Positions 26,360 through 37,090 of a DNA stretch of 64,000 bases are shown piece by piece; the first letter of the stretch is position 1, and every line of letters begins with the position of its first letter. The notes below the pieces were generated by a model. The model searched no databases and had not been told where the DNA came from. It saw only the letters and a program-made list of their open reading frames with translations. This DNA comes from Rhizobium sp. WYJ-E13. GTDB lineage: Bacteria > Pseudomonadota > Alphaproteobacteria > Rhizobiales > Rhizobiaceae. The position numbers and the translations under genes were made by a program. The DNA lies in assembly GCF_018987265.1 (NCBI RefSeq), contig NZ_CP076853.1, forward strand, positions 3,313,501 to 3,377,500. Direction: 5' to 3'.

Positions 26360-29300
26360 ATGTCAATCAAAGCCAGCATCTATCATCTGACCCATTATCA
26401 GTATGACAAACCGGTCCGCCTCGGCCCACAGATCATCCGCCTCAAGCCAGCCTCGCATTCGAAAACGCGGGTCTTGAGCCATTCTCTGAAGGTCACGCCG
26501 TCGAACCATTTCGTGAACCTGCAGCAGGACCCTTACGGCAATTATCTCGCCCGCTTCGTCTTCCCCGACCCCGTGAGCGAATTCAAGATCGAAGTCGATC
26601 TCGTCGCGGACATGACGGTCTACAATCCCTTCGACTTCTTCGTCGAAGAAGAAGCGACAAAGTGGCCCTTCAACTACCCGGAATCGCTCCGTGAAGATCT
26701 CTCGATCTACATGATGCCGGAGCCGGCTGGCCCGCGCCTGAAGGCACTGCTGCCGACGCTCGACTGGTCGCCCGATCAGCCGACGGTGGACATGATCGTG
26801 GGCCTCAATGCCCGTCTGCAGCGGCAGATCGGTTATGTGATCCGTATGGAAGCCGGCGTCCAGACGCCGGAGGAGACGCTGGAAACAGCCAAGGGATCCT
26901 GCCGCGACACCAGCTGGCTGCTTGTGCAGATTCTGCGCCATCTCGGGCTCGCCGCCCGCTTCGTCTCCGGCTATCTCATCCAGTTGGCACCGGACCTGAA
27001 AGCGCTCGATGGCCCTTCCGGTACTGAGGTCGATTTCACTGATCTGCATGCCTGGGCGGAGGTCTATCTGCCCGGCGCCGGTTGGGTCGGTCTCGATCCG
27101 ACCTCCGGCCTGCTGACCGGCGAAAGCCACATTCCGCTCGCAGCCACACCGCATTACAGCAATGCCGCCCCGATCTCCGGCGGCTATTTCGGCGAGGCCG
27201 AAACCGAATTCGCCTTCGACATGAAGGTTTCACGCGTCGCCGAGCATCCGCGCATCACCAAACCTTTCTCCGATGAGAGCTGGGACGAGCTCAATCAGCT
27301 CGGCGAGAAGGTCGACCGCGTTCTCGAAGACGAGGATGTGCGCCTGACGATGGGCGGCGAGCCGACTTTCGTCTCCATCGACGATTTTCAATCCGACGAA
27401 TGGAACACCGCCGCAGTCGGACCGACCAAGCGCGAAAAGGCCGACAGCCTGATCCGCAGGCTGCAGGAGCGTTTCGCTCCCGGCGGCTTCCTGCATTACG
27501 GCCAGGGTAAATGGTATCCCGGCGAAAGCCTGCCGCGCTGGACCTTCTCTCTCTACTGGCGCCGCGACGGCAAACCGATCTGGCAGAACCTCGATCTGAT
27601 CGCCGCTGAAGGCAAGGATACCGGCGTCAAGGCCGAGGATGCGGAAAAGCTCCTGACGGTGATTGCCAGGGAACTGGCAATCAAGCCCGATATGGTGCAG
27701 CCGGCCTATGAGGATCCTGCAGACTGGATCATCAAGGAAGGCAGCCTTCCCGAAAACGTTGATCCGTCGAATTCGAAGCTGAAGGACCCCGAGGAGCGCA
27801 GCCGCATTGCCCGCGTCTTCGCCCGCGGCCTCACCGTGCCGACGGGTTATGTCCTTCCCGTTCAGGTATGGAATGCCAGGGCCGCCGCAAGCCGGACCTG
27901 GGTCAGCGAAAAATGGCGCACGCGCCGCGGAAAGATCTTTCTTGTACCGGGCGACAGCCCGATCGGCTATCGCCTGCCGCTCGGCACGCTGCCCTATGTC
28001 CCGCCGGCGCGCTATCCTTATATCCACCCCGCGGATCCGTCGATACCGCGCCCGCCGTTGCCTGACGTCTTCGTGCCCGCCGGCCGAGCCATGCCAGAAG
28101 CATCGTTCCAGACGGACGAAAGCCACGCCGTCCGTGTCGAACAGACCCTTGGCGACATAGGCGGCGCCGTGCGCACTGCCTTGTCGGTCGAACCGCGCGA
28201 GGGCCGACTCTGCGTCTTCATGCCGCCAGTCGAGCGCATCGAGGATTATCTGGAGCTGATCGCGGCTGCCGAAAACGCCGCTGCCGAACTCAAGCTTCCC
28301 GTTCACATCGAAGGCTACCCGCCGCCGCAGGACGAGCGCATCAACGTCATCCGTGTCGCCCCCGATCCAGGCGTCATCGAAGTCAACATCCACCCGGCTT
28401 CCAACTGGCAGGATTGCGTCGACATTACCACGGCGATCTACGAGGAAGCGCGGGCCACCCGGCTCGGCGCCGACAAGTTCATGATCGATGGTCGCCACAC
28501 CGGCACCGGCGGCGGCAACCACGTCGTCGTCGGCGCCGCCAATCCAAACAACAGCCCCTTCCTGCGCCGCCCGGACCTGCTGAAGAGCATCATTCTCCAC
28601 TGGCAGCGCCATCCCTCGCTCTCCTACCTGTTTTCCGGCATGTTCATCGGTCCGACCAGCCAGGCGCCGCGCATTGACGAGGCCCGCCACGACAGTCTCT
28701 ATGAGCTGGAGATCGCCATGGCGCAGGTCGGAGCGCCGGGTCGCGGTCAACTGCCGCTGCCCTGGCTTGTCGACCGACTGTTCCGGAATCTTTTGACCGA
28801 TGTCACCGGCAATACCCACCGTGCAGAGATCTGTATCGACAAGCTCTTCTCGCCGGATGGCCCGACCGGGCGGCTCGGCCTCATCGAGTTCCGCGGCTTT
28901 GAGATGCCGCCGAACGCACGTATGTCGCTTGCCCAGCAATTGCTGGTGCGCGCGCTGATCGCCCGCTTTTGGACGAACCCCGCCGACGGCAAGTTCGTCC
29001 GTTGGGGTACGACCCTGCACGACCGTTTCATGCTGCCGCACTTCGTCTGGACTGATTTCCTCGACGTGCTCGCGGACTTGCGCGAAAACGGCTTCGACCT
29101 CAGCCCCGAATGGTTCAAAGCGCAGCTTGAATTCCGCTTTCCTTTCTGCGGCGAGGTCGAATACGAGGGCTCGAAGCTGGAACTGCGCCAGGCGCTGGAG
29201 CCCTGGCACGTCATGGGCGAGGAAGGCGCGCCGGGCGGCACCGTCCGCTACGTCGACAGCTCCGTCGAGCGCCTTCAGGTTCGGCTCGAAACGAACAACG

Positions 29301-29686
29301 CCTCGCGCTACCCCGTCACCTGCAATGGCCGAATCGTACCATTGACGCCGACGGGCACATCGGGCGTGTCCGTCGCGGGCGTGCGTTTCAAGGCCTGGCA
29401 GCCGGCTTCCGGCCTGCACCCTGTACTGCCGGTGAATACGCCTTTGACTTTTGATATTTATGATACATGGTCGAAACGTTCGATCGGCGGCTGCATCTAT
29501 CACGTTGCCCATCCGGGTGGTCGGAATTATGAAACCTTCCCGGTCAACGGCAACGAGGCGGAAGCACGACGGCTTGCCCGTTTCGAACCGTGGGGACATA
29601 CGGCGGGTGGTTATATTCCGCGCGCCGAAACGGTTTCGCCTGAATTCCCGCTGACGCTGGATCTGAGGCGGCCCGCTGGAATTTGA
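26360..29686 (+). CDS. Large transglutaminase-like protein with DUF2126 domain
   Basis: An 1108-residue cytoplasmic protein, first in a three-gene overlapping cassette. The N-terminal beta domain of bacterial transglutaminase-like proteins covers about 1-140. A transglutaminase core follows with the complete catalytic triad: Cys181 ([10 protein letters not shown]), His230 ([10 protein letters not shown]) and Asp246 (GLDPTSG). From about residue 310 to the end lies DUF2126, rich in conserved motifs such as [26 protein letters not shown] and [18 protein letters not shown]; the last resembles glutamine-synthetase/gamma-GCS-like ligase strands. There is no signal peptide. Such cassettes were predicted by comparative genomics to ligate or cleave peptides, but no reaction is known for this protein. 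A strong ribosome site is not visible. Confidence 0.9.
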   Translation: MSIKASIYHLTHYQYDKPVRLGPQIIRLKPASHSKTRVLSHSLKVTPSNHFVNLQQDPYGNYLARFVFPDPVSEFKIEVDLVADMTVYNPFDFFVEEEATKWPFNYPESLREDLSIYMMPEPAGPRLKALLPTLDWSPDQPTVDMIVGLNARLQRQIGYVIRMEAGVQTPEETLETAKGSCRDTSWLLVQILRHLGLAARFVSGYLIQLAPDLKALDGPSGTEVDFTDLHAWAEVYLPGAGWVGLDPTSGLLTGESHIPLAATPHYSNAAPISGGYFGEAETEFAFDMKVSRVAEHPRITKPFSDESWDELNQLGEKVDRVLEDEDVRLTMGGEPTFVSIDDFQSDEWNTAAVGPTKREKADSLIRRLQERFAPGGFLHYGQGKWYPGESLPRWTFSLYWRRDGKPIWQNLDLIAAEGKDTGVKAEDAEKLLTVIARELAIKPDMVQPAYEDPADWIIKEGSLPENVDPSNSKLKDPEERSRIARVFARGLTVPTGYVLPVQVWNARAAASRTWVSEKWRTRRGKIFLVPGDSPIGYRLPLGTLPYVPPARYPYIHPADPSIPRPPLPDVFVPAGRAMPEASFQTDESHAVRVEQTLGDIGGAVRTALSVEPREGRLCVFMPPVERIEDYLELIAAAENAAAELKLPVHIEGYPPPQDERINVIRVAPDPGVIEVNIHPASNWQDCVDITTAIYEEARATRLGADKFMIDGRHTGTGGGNHVVVGAANPNNSPFLRRPDLLKSIILHWQRHPSLSYLFSGMFIGPTSQAPRIDEARHDSLYELEIAMAQVGAPGRGQLPLPWLVDRLFRNLLTDVTGNTHRAEICIDKLFSPDGPTGRLGLIEFRGFEMPPNARMSLAQQLLVRALIARFWTNPADGKFVRWGTTLHDRFMLPHFVWTDFLDVLADLRENGFDLSPEWFKAQLEFRFPFCGEVEYEGSKLELRQALEPWHVMGEEGAPGGTVRYVDSSVERLQVRLETNNASRYPVTCNGRIVPLTPTGTSGVSVAGVRFKAWQPASGLHPVLPVNTPLTFDIYDTWSKRSIGGCIYHVAHPGGRNYETFPVNGNEAEARRLARFEPWGHTAGGYIPRAETVSPEFPLTLDLRRPAGI

Positions 29687-32118
29687 AGAAATTGGGTCTG
29701 ATGGGCAAGAAGCCTGCACTGGAATTGAGGAACGAGATCGAAGAACGCCCCGGCGCGGATGCGGTCTTCGACTATGCTCCTCTACCCGGCATTGCCGACG
29801 AGATGGTGGACAACAACGGTGCGATCCGTCCCGTCTGGCAGCGTTTCCTCTCCCATCTGAACCTTATGCCGGAAAAGGATCTGACCGAGCGCTTCGCCCG
29901 CGCCGACCGCTACCTGCGCGATGCCGGCGTCTTCTACCGGGCTTACGGTGCCAAGGGCAGCGGCGAGCGCGCCTGGCCGCTCTCCCACATCCCGGTGCTG
30001 ATCGACGAGCGCGAATGGCAGGTGCTTTCGGCAGGCCTCGTGCAGCGCGCCGATCTGCTCGAAGCGATGGTCGCCGATATCTATGGCGACAACAGGCTTG
30101 TTGAGGAGGGCATTGTTCCCCCAGCCCTCATCGCTGCCAACCCTGAATTCCAGCGGCCTCTGGTCGGCGTGAAGCCGGCAACCGGGCACTATCTGCATTT
30201 CTGCGCTTTCGAGATCGGCCGCGGACCCGATGGCAACTGGTGGGTGCTCGCCGACCGCACGCAAGCTCCCTCGGGCGCGGGATTCGCACTCGAAAACCGG
30301 GTGGCGACCACCCGATCCTTTTCCGACGTCTATGCTGAAACGCCGGTTCACCGCCTCGCCTCTTTCTTCGGTGCTTTCCGCGACGCCCTGCAGACGATGA
30401 AACATTCGGGCGACGACCGCATCGCGGTTCTGACCCCCGGCCCGGCCAACGAAACCTACTACGAGCATGCCTATATCGCTCGCTACCTCGGTTTCATGCT
30501 GCTTGAAGGCGAGGATCTGACCGTCGTCAACGGTCGCGTCATGGTCCGCACTGTCGCCGGCCTGAAGCCGATCGGCGTACTCTGGCGTCGTCTCGATTCC
30601 GCCTACGCCGATCCCCTGGAATTGAACCAGAATTCGCATATCGGCACGCCTGGCCTTGTCGAAGCGCTACGCGCCGAAACCGTCACCATCGTCAATGCGC
30701 TCGGCACCGGCGTTCTTGAGACGCGTGCCTTGCTTGCCTTCATGCCCGCCGTCTGTCGTGCGCTGCTGGGCGAAGATCTTCGCCTGCCGTCCATTGCCAC
30801 ATGGTGGTGCGGCCAAAAGGATGAGCGCGATCATGTGGCTGCCAATATCGAGAAGATGGTGATCGGCCCGGCCTATTCCCGCGCACCCTTCTTCGATGAC
30901 GGCGGCGAATCCGTTCTCGGCTCGTCGCTTCGCGCCACGGCCAAGGATTCGATTTCGGGCTGGTTGGCGAGCGACGGCGCAAAACTTGTCGGTCAGGAAG
31001 TCGTTACCCTCTCCACAACCCCCGCCTGGGTCAACGGCAAGCTGACCCCGCGGCCGATGTCATTGCGCGTCTTCGCCGCGCGCACCGCCAACGGCTGGCA
31101 GATCATGCCCGGCGGCTTTGCTCGCATCGGCTCGGGAGACGATGCCGCCGCCATCGCCATGCAGTCCGGCGGCGCCGCCGCCGACGTCTGGATCGTCAGC
31201 GACAAGCCGGTCGAGCGCCACACTCTCCTGCCCGCCGAAGGCAGCTTCACCCGCAACATGCCGGGGAGCCTGCCGAGCCGCGCGGCCGACAACCTCTTCT
31301 GGCTGGGCCGCTATATCGAGCGCGCAGAAGGGGCGCTGCGCATCCTGCGCGCCTGGCATGCGCGTTACGCCGAGGCGGCCGACCCGAACCAGCCGCTGCT
31401 GGCAGACGTCACCGAATATCTGGCCGCGGTCGATATCGACACGGCCGAACCGGTGCCGGAATCGCTGCTGCGCAATATCGATAGCGCCGTCTATTCGGCG
31501 AGCAATATCCGCGACCGCTTCTCGCCCGATGGATGGTTGGCCCTGAACGATCTCGCCAAGACCGCCCGCCGTTTCCATACGACGATTACATCAGGCGACG
31601 ACGCCAGCCATGCGATGACCATCCTGCTGCGAAAGCTTGCCGGCTTCGCCGGTCTCGTGCACGAAAACATGTACCGCTTCACCGGCTGGCGTTTCCTCTC
31701 GCTCGGCCGATACATCGAGCGCGGGCTGCACATGACGCGTCTTCTCGGTCACATGTCCGGCCCGGAAGCACCCGATGGCGCGCTCGATATGCTGCTCGAA
31801 ATCGGTGATAGCGTCATGACCCACCGCCGCCGCTACAATGTGAACACCGCGCGGCTGACGGTGACCGACCTCCTGGCGCTCGATCCGCTCAACCCGCGCT
31901 CGATCCTCTTCCAGATGAACGAGATCCATCGCGAGGTCGAACAGCTGCCGAATGCCTTCATCAACGGCCAGATGTCGCCTTTCTATCGCGAGGCGATGCG
32001 CCTGCATTCCGGCCTCGCCGTCATGACGCCGGAAACGATGAGCGGCGATGTCTATCACCGGCTGGAGCATGAGTTGGAACACCTCTCCGACCTCCTGGCG
32101 CAGACCTATCTCGGATGA
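29683..32118 (+). CDS. Circularly permuted ATP-grasp protein fused to alpha-E domain
   Basis: An 811-residue fusion. Residues about 60-520 form a circularly permuted type 2 ATP-grasp ligase (DUF404/DUF407 pattern): [37 protein letters not shown] and [18 protein letters not shown] are characteristic, with a late [13 protein letters not shown]. Residues about 525-811 form the helical alpha-E domain (DUF403), opening [20 protein letters not shown]. In many bacteria these are two genes; here they are joined. Stop and start overlap with the gene before (TTG at 29683, four bases) and with the gene after (ATGA). An in-frame ATG at 29701 is the alternative start. The ATP-grasp fold implies formation of an amide or peptide-like bond; the substrate is unknown. 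Confidence 0.9.
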   Translation: MKKLGLMGKKPALELRNEIEERPGADAVFDYAPLPGIADEMVDNNGAIRPVWQRFLSHLNLMPEKDLTERFARADRYLRDAGVFYRAYGAKGSGERAWPLSHIPVLIDEREWQVLSAGLVQRADLLEAMVADIYGDNRLVEEGIVPPALIAANPEFQRPLVGVKPATGHYLHFCAFEIGRGPDGNWWVLADRTQAPSGAGFALENRVATTRSFSDVYAETPVHRLASFFGAFRDALQTMKHSGDDRIAVLTPGPANETYYEHAYIARYLGFMLLEGEDLTVVNGRVMVRTVAGLKPIGVLWRRLDSAYADPLELNQNSHIGTPGLVEALRAETVTIVNALGTGVLETRALLAFMPAVCRALLGEDLRLPSIATWWCGQKDERDHVAANIEKMVIGPAYSRAPFFDDGGESVLGSSLRATAKDSISGWLASDGAKLVGQEVVTLSTTPAWVNGKLTPRPMSLRVFAARTANGWQIMPGGFARIGSGDDAAAIAMQSGGAAADVWIVSDKPVERHTLLPAEGSFTRNMPGSLPSRAADNLFWLGRYIERAEGALRILRAWHARYAEAADPNQPLLADVTEYLAAVDIDTAEPVPESLLRNIDSAVYSASNIRDRFSPDGWLALNDLAKTARRFHTTITSGDDASHAMTILLRKLAGFAGLVHENMYRFTGWRFLSLGRYIERGLHMTRLLGHMSGPEAPDGALDMLLEIGDSVMTHRRRYNVNTARLTVTDLLALDPLNPRSILFQMNEIHREVEQLPNAFINGQMSPFYREAMRLHSGLAVMTPETMSGDVYHRLEHELEHLSDLLAQTYLG

Positions 32119-33002
32119 CGGCCGTGCTCTACGATCTCACTTTGCATATGGGCTATGCCTACGACACGCCGGCATCTGGCGCGCGCCACATCATGCGCCT
32201 CATGCCGCTCTCGCTGCCGAACCGCCAGCGCCTTGTCGCAGGCTCGATCAGCATTTCGCCGCAGCCGGACGAACAGTCCCATTTCGTCGACTTCTTCGAA
32301 CATCCGGCCACATCCTTCCTGCTGCGCTCGCCACATGAAACGCTCGATATCCGGATGCAGGCCCGTGTGCAGGTCGAAAGCCAAGCCATATCGGCGGACT
32401 TCTCGCCGCTGCTGGCCGAGCTCCCGGAGGACGTCGCCGGAATCTGGTCACTCGATCCGGGATCGCCCCACCATTTCCTTGGCGACAGCCCGCGCCTGAC
32501 CGAAACCAAGATCATCAGTGAGTACGCAAGGACCTGTATCCAGCCTTCGCTGACGGTGATGCAGATCGCCTATGCGCTTTGTGCCCGCATCAACGAGGAT
32601 TTCACCTACGATTCGGAAGCGACGAGTGTCGAGACGACGCCGCTGGAAGCCTTCAAGCTGAAGCGCGGAGTCTGCCAGGATTTCACTCATATCATGATCC
32701 TTGCATTGCGCAGCCTCGGCATTCCCGCCGGCTACGTTTCCGGCTTCCTGCGCACCATCCCGCCACCGGGCAAGGAACGGCTGGAGGGGGCCGATGCCAT
32801 GCATGCATGGGTGCGCGTCTGGTGCGGCGAGACGGCCGGCTGGATCGAGCTCGACCCCACCAACAATATCGCCGCCGGAACCGACCATATCGTCGTCGCC
32901 TACGGCCGCGACTATGCCGACGTCGCTCCCGTAATTGGTGTACTCAAAAGCTACGGAAGCCAGCGTTCCGTGCAGGCGGTAGATGTAATTCCGCTGAAAT
33001 AA
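32115..33002 (+). CDS. Second transglutaminase-like cysteine peptidase of the cassette
   Basis: A 295-residue cytoplasmic protein. An N-terminal transglutaminase-associated beta domain (about 1-150) precedes a transglutaminase core with Cys187 (KRGVCQDFTHI), His230 (DAMHAWVRVW) and Asp247 (IELDPTNN). The start ATG overlaps the preceding stop codon by four bases, so its translation should be coupled to the ATP-grasp/alpha-E gene. It may cleave or transfer peptides built by the ligase; this is a prediction by association. A TadG-like gene follows about 120 bases downstream but looks separate. Confidence 0.9.
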   Translation: MTAVLYDLTLHMGYAYDTPASGARHIMRLMPLSLPNRQRLVAGSISISPQPDEQSHFVDFFEHPATSFLLRSPHETLDIRMQARVQVESQAISADFSPLLAELPEDVAGIWSLDPGSPHHFLGDSPRLTETKIISEYARTCIQPSLTVMQIAYALCARINEDFTYDSEATSVETTPLEAFKLKRGVCQDFTHIMILALRSLGIPAGYVSGFLRTIPPPGKERLEGADAMHAWVRVWCGETAGWIELDPTNNIAAGTDHIVVAYGRDYADVAPVIGVLKSYGSQRSVQAVDVIPLK

Positions 33003-33122
33003 TCCCGAAATAGGAAAAAATAGCCGGTTGCCTACAATTTTAGATACTGGGTTTAGCGCCCATTAAAGTCATCTGGTCCATCAGTAGCGTCTACATAGGG
33101 CTCCTTCGAACCGGTGGACATG

Positions 33123-34349
33123 ATGAACACCCTGCATACGCTTTTTGATCGGCTGCGGCGCGACCGCGGCGGCAATTTCGGCATCATGACGGCCATCCTG
33201 CTGCCTGTGCTCGTCGGCGCAGCAGGCTTAGCGATCCAGGTCAGCGATATGTTACTCTCAAAGCAGCAATTGCAGGAGGCAGCCGACTCGGCTGCGCTCG
33301 CAACTGCGACCGCGCTGGCAAATGGCACGATCCAAACCTCGGAGGCCGAGGCCTTCGCGCAGAATTTCGTCGCCGGACAAATGGCGAACTACCTGCAAAG
33401 TGGTGTGGATATCAAGAACGCGACGGATGTCGATGTCCAGACAACGACATCGGGTAAGTCGACATCCTATCAGGTAACGGTTTCACCGAGTTACGATCTC
33501 GCGGTCAATCCGCTCATGCGAGCAGTCGGCTTCACGACGCAGCATCTTTCGACGTCGGGTACAACGGTCAGCGGCCATTCACAGACCCAGGGCTCCGTCT
33601 CCATGTTTCTTGCGCTCGATAAATCGGGATCGATGGGAGAGGCTACAGCGACCGTCAATGTGGATAACCCGACGGAAACGTACACGTATAACTGCAACGG
33701 CCACTACAACAGGAACAACAAGTGGGTCTACGACACCTGCACTGGCACTCGTGCGCGCTATTACACGAAGATAGAGGCTCTAAAGATTGCCGCCAGCAAT
33801 CTCTTCGGCCAGCTCAACAGCGCCGATCCCAATACGGAATACGCGCGCACCGGCGCGGTATCTTATGACTTGGTTGAATACACGCCGAGCAAGCTCGCTT
33901 GGGGAACCGCCGGTGTCGCCAGCTATGTCAACGAGCTTCAGGCCGGGGGCGGCACGAATTCAAGCGGCGCGATGAACACGGCCTACACGTCATTGACTGC
34001 TAAGAACGCAGCCGGGAACGATGCCGAGGATGCCCTTCACCAGCAGAAGACCGGGCAGGTACCCAAGAAATACATCGTCTTTATGACGGATGGTGATAAC
34101 AACAACGACAAGTGGGGCGGCCGCTCTTACGATACCTCGACAAAAACAACATGCGACAACGCCAAATCCAAGGGTATCGAGATCTACACCATCGCCTTCA
34201 TGGCGCCTGCGGGCGGACAGGCTCTGCTGCATTATTGCGCCTCTGATGACGCCCATTATTTCCAAGCAGAAAAAATGGAAGACCTCCTTGCGGCGTTCAA
34301 GGCGATCGGAGCGAAGGCCTCCGCACAGATGACGCGCCTGACCAACTGA
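33123..34349 (+). CDS. TadG-like pilus-assembly protein with von Willebrand A domain
   Basis: A protein of about 408 residues. A single N-terminal transmembrane segment (about residues 20-40, following RRDRGGNFGIM) with the TadE/TadG-type pattern places the rest outside the membrane. A von Willebrand factor A domain follows with a complete metal-ion-dependent adhesion motif DKSGSMG and later VFMTDGDNNND. Such proteins are associated with Flp/Tad pili or with surface adhesion. No other tad genes are near, so it is an orphan copy. The start is ambiguous: GTG 33114, ATG 33120 or ATG 33123. I chose the last because GGTGG is five bases before it. Codon use is somewhat less GC-biased (for example AAC and ACA runs), which may hint at a different origin. 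A terminator follows. Confidence 0.86.
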   Translation: MNTLHTLFDRLRRDRGGNFGIMTAILLPVLVGAAGLAIQVSDMLLSKQQLQEAADSAALATATALANGTIQTSEAEAFAQNFVAGQMANYLQSGVDIKNATDVDVQTTTSGKSTSYQVTVSPSYDLAVNPLMRAVGFTTQHLSTSGTTVSGHSQTQGSVSMFLALDKSGSMGEATATVNVDNPTETYTYNCNGHYNRNNKWVYDTCTGTRARYYTKIEALKIAASNLFGQLNSADPNTEYARTGAVSYDLVEYTPSKLAWGTAGVASYVNELQAGGGTNSSGAMNTAYTSLTAKNAAGNDAEDALHQQKTGQVPKKYIVFMTDGDNNNDKWGGRSYDTSTKTTCDNAKSKGIEIYTIAFMAPAGGQALLHYCASDDAHYFQAEKMEDLLAAFKAIGAKASAQMTRLTN

Positions 34350-34376
34350 CAATCGGTATCTACTAACAGCCGCAAC

Positions 34377-34417
34377 AAAAAGCCGCTCCGGAACAAACCG
34401 GCGCGGCTTTTCGTTTA
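34377..34417 (+). terminator. Terminator of the TadG-like gene
   Basis: A long stem, AAAAGCCGC...CCGG with CCGG...GCGGCTTTT around AACAAA and one unpaired base, is followed by TCGTTTA. It lies 28 bases after the stop codon and separates this gene from glgP. Confidence 0.85.
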
Positions 34418-34630
34418 AGCTTTATTCGGCCTATCAGATCGGGAAAACCGATTGAAATCAAGTCCCTTGGGCCTGTCGAATATGAAGGTTCCGCAAATTT
34501 TTCGTTTGCCCAATTCCCTTGTTGCAAGTGCGTGATAACGGTGCATAAACTGCCCTGTCGGTGTAAGCGACAAATCGATTGAATCAGGCGTAAGATACTG
34601 TAACCAAATAAAAATTGGCGAGACCTGACC

Positions 34631-37090
34631 ATGAATACTGTTTCGAAGCCGATCATTCCCGCCCCCGCTCCGCGCAGTTCCCGGCCGGAAATCCTGGCTG
34701 AGGAAATCATCGAGCGCCTGACCTACCGTATCGGAAAGGACGCCAAGGTCGCCAAGCCGCATGACTGGCTGACGGCAACCATTCTTGTCGTGCGTGACCG
34801 CATCATCGACAAGTGGATGGAGTCCACCCGCAAGGTTTACGAAACCGGCGCCAAGCGCGTCTATTACATGTCTCTCGAATTCCTGATCGGCCGCCTGATG
34901 CGCGATGCCGTATCCAACCTCAACCTCATGGAAGAGGTGAGCGATGCGCTCGCTTCGCTCGGCGTCGATATCAACGTCATTGCCGGCCTCGAACCGGATG
35001 CTGCCCTCGGCAACGGCGGTCTCGGCCGTCTCGCAGCCTGTTTCATGGAGTCGATGGCAACTGTCGATGTCCCGGCCTATGGCTATGGCATCCGCTACGT
35101 CCACGGCCTCTTCCGTCAGCAGATGGCAGATGGCTGGCAGGTCGAACTGCCGGAAAACTGGCTTGCGCACGGCAATCCCTGGGAATTTGAGCGCCGCGAG
35201 AGCGCCTATGAAATCGGCTTTGGCGGCTCGATCGAGGTCATCAGCGGCCATGATGAGCAACCGCGTTACGTCTGGAAGCCCGCCGAGCGCGTCATCGCCG
35301 CCGCCTTCGATACGCCTGTCGTCGGCTGGCGCGGCAAGCGCGTCAATACGCTTCGCCTATGGTCGGCCCAGCCGATCGATCCGATCCTGCTCGACGCCTT
35401 CAATGCCGGCGACCATATCGGCGCGCTGCGCGAGAGCAACAGGGCTGAAAGCCTGACGCGCGTTCTCTATCCGGCGGATGCAACGCCTGCCGGCCAGGAA
35501 CTGCGCCTGCGCCAGGAATATTTCTTCTCGTCCGCCTCGCTGCAGGACATCCTGCGCCGTCACCTGCAGCAGTATGACGACTTTACCTCGCTGCCGGACA
35601 AGGTGGCGATCCAGCTCAACGACACCCATCCGGCCGTTTCAGTCGCCGAACTGACGCGACTTCTCTGTGACGTGCACGGCCTGGATTTCGATACGGCCTG
35701 GGATGTCACCCGTCGTACGTTCTCCTACACAAACCACACGCTTCTTCCCGAAGCGCTGGAAAGCTGGCCGGTTCCGCTGTTCGAGCGCCTGTTGCCGCGC
35801 CATATGCAGATCATCTATGCGATCAACGCCAAGATCCTGATCGAGGCGCGCAAGAGCCGCAATTTCTCCGATACGGAAATCCGCTCGATCTCGCTGATCG
35901 ATGAAAGCGGCGACCGCCGCGTGCGCATGGGCAACCTCGCCTTTGTCGGCTCGCACTCGATCAACGGCGTCTCGGCACTGCACACGGACCTGATGAAGGT
36001 CACGGTCTTCGCAGACCTGCACAAGCTCTACCCTGATCGCATCAACAACAAGACCAACGGCATCACGCCGCGCCGCTGGCTGCAGCAGTGCAACCCCGGC
36101 CTGACCAGCCTGGTGCGCGAAGCGATCGGCGATGAATTCCTCGACGACGCCGAGAAGCTGCGTGCACTCGACAAGTTCGCTACCGACCCGAGCTTCCAGC
36201 AGAAATTCGCTGCCGTGAAGCGCACGAACAAAGTGGCGCTTTCCAATCTCGTCGCTAGCCGCATGGGCGTGAAGCTCGATCCGTCGGCCATGTTCGACAT
36301 CCAGATCAAGCGCATCCACGAATACAAGCGCCAGCTCCTGAACATCATCGAAGCCGTGGCACTTTACGACCAGATCCGCTCGCACCCGGAGCTGGACTGG
36401 GTACCGCGTGTCAAGCTCTTCGCCGGCAAAGCGGCGCCGAGCTACTACAATGCCAAGCTCATCATCAAGCTCATCAACGACGTTGCGCGCACCATCAACA
36501 ACGACCCGTCGGTCCGCGGCCTGCTGAAGGTCGTCTTCGTGCCGAACTACAATGTCTCGCTAGCGGAAGTCATGGTTCCAGCCGCCGACCTATCCGAGCA
36601 GATCTCGACGGCAGGCATGGAAGCGTCGGGTACCGGCAACATGAAGTTCGGCCTGAATGGCGCACTGACGATCGGCACGCTCGACGGCGCCAATGTCGAA
36701 ATGCGCGACAATGTCGGCGAAGACAATATCGTCATCTTCGGGCTCCAGGCCGATGAAGTCGCCAAGATCCGCAGCGAGGGCCATAATCCACGTGCGATCA
36801 TCGAGGGTTCGCGGGAGCTATCGCAGGCGCTGGCCGCCATCAGCTCGGGTGTCTTCTCTCCTGACGATCGCAACCGCTATACCGGCCTTATCGACGGCAT
36901 CTATTCTCACGACTGGTTCATGGTCGCCGGCGATTTCGATGCCTATGCCGCCGCCCAGCGTGAGGTCGATCAGATCTGGACCAACCAGTTCTCCTGGTAT
37001 GAGAAGACGATCAATAATACGGCGCGGATGGGCTGGTTCTCTTCCGACCGCACGATCCGACAGTATGCCGACGAGATCTGGAGAGCTTGA
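34631..37090 (+). CDS. glgP: Glycogen phosphorylase
   Basis: Cytoplasmic PLP enzyme of 819 residues that releases glucose-1-phosphate from the non-reducing ends of glycogen. The family is unmistakable: DAALGNGGLGRLAACFMESMA, NGVSALHTDLMK, the cofactor region EASGTGNMKFGLNG (its lysine carries PLP) and RIHEYKRQLLN. It is first in the glycogen operon, and its stop codon overlaps the glgB start (TGATG). The 281 bases upstream should contain the operon promoter; TTGAAT at about 34577 followed by an AT-rich stretch is a candidate but not a firm call. The start ATG has GGCGAG upstream. Confidence 0.97.
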   Translation: MNTVSKPIIPAPAPRSSRPEILAEEIIERLTYRIGKDAKVAKPHDWLTATILVVRDRIIDKWMESTRKVYETGAKRVYYMSLEFLIGRLMRDAVSNLNLMEEVSDALASLGVDINVIAGLEPDAALGNGGLGRLAACFMESMATVDVPAYGYGIRYVHGLFRQQMADGWQVELPENWLAHGNPWEFERRESAYEIGFGGSIEVISGHDEQPRYVWKPAERVIAAAFDTPVVGWRGKRVNTLRLWSAQPIDPILLDAFNAGDHIGALRESNRAESLTRVLYPADATPAGQELRLRQEYFFSSASLQDILRRHLQQYDDFTSLPDKVAIQLNDTHPAVSVAELTRLLCDVHGLDFDTAWDVTRRTFSYTNHTLLPEALESWPVPLFERLLPRHMQIIYAINAKILIEARKSRNFSDTEIRSISLIDESGDRRVRMGNLAFVGSHSINGVSALHTDLMKVTVFADLHKLYPDRINNKTNGITPRRWLQQCNPGLTSLVREAIGDEFLDDAEKLRALDKFATDPSFQQKFAAVKRTNKVALSNLVASRMGVKLDPSAMFDIQIKRIHEYKRQLLNIIEAVALYDQIRSHPELDWVPRVKLFAGKAAPSYYNAKLIIKLINDVARTINNDPSVRGLLKVVFVPNYNVSLAEVMVPAADLSEQISTAGMEASGTGNMKFGLNGALTIGTLDGANVEMRDNVGEDNIVIFGLQADEVAKIRSEGHNPRAIIEGSRELSQALAAISSGVFSPDDRNRYTGLIDGIYSHDWFMVAGDFDAYAAAQREVDQIWTNQFSWYEKTINNTARMGWFSSDRTIRQYADEIWRA

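Noticed and set aside
27230..29719. An 829-codon open frame on the minus strand
   Set aside because: It is antisense to the transglutaminase/DUF2126 gene, which has a full catalytic triad and overlaps its neighbour in an operon.
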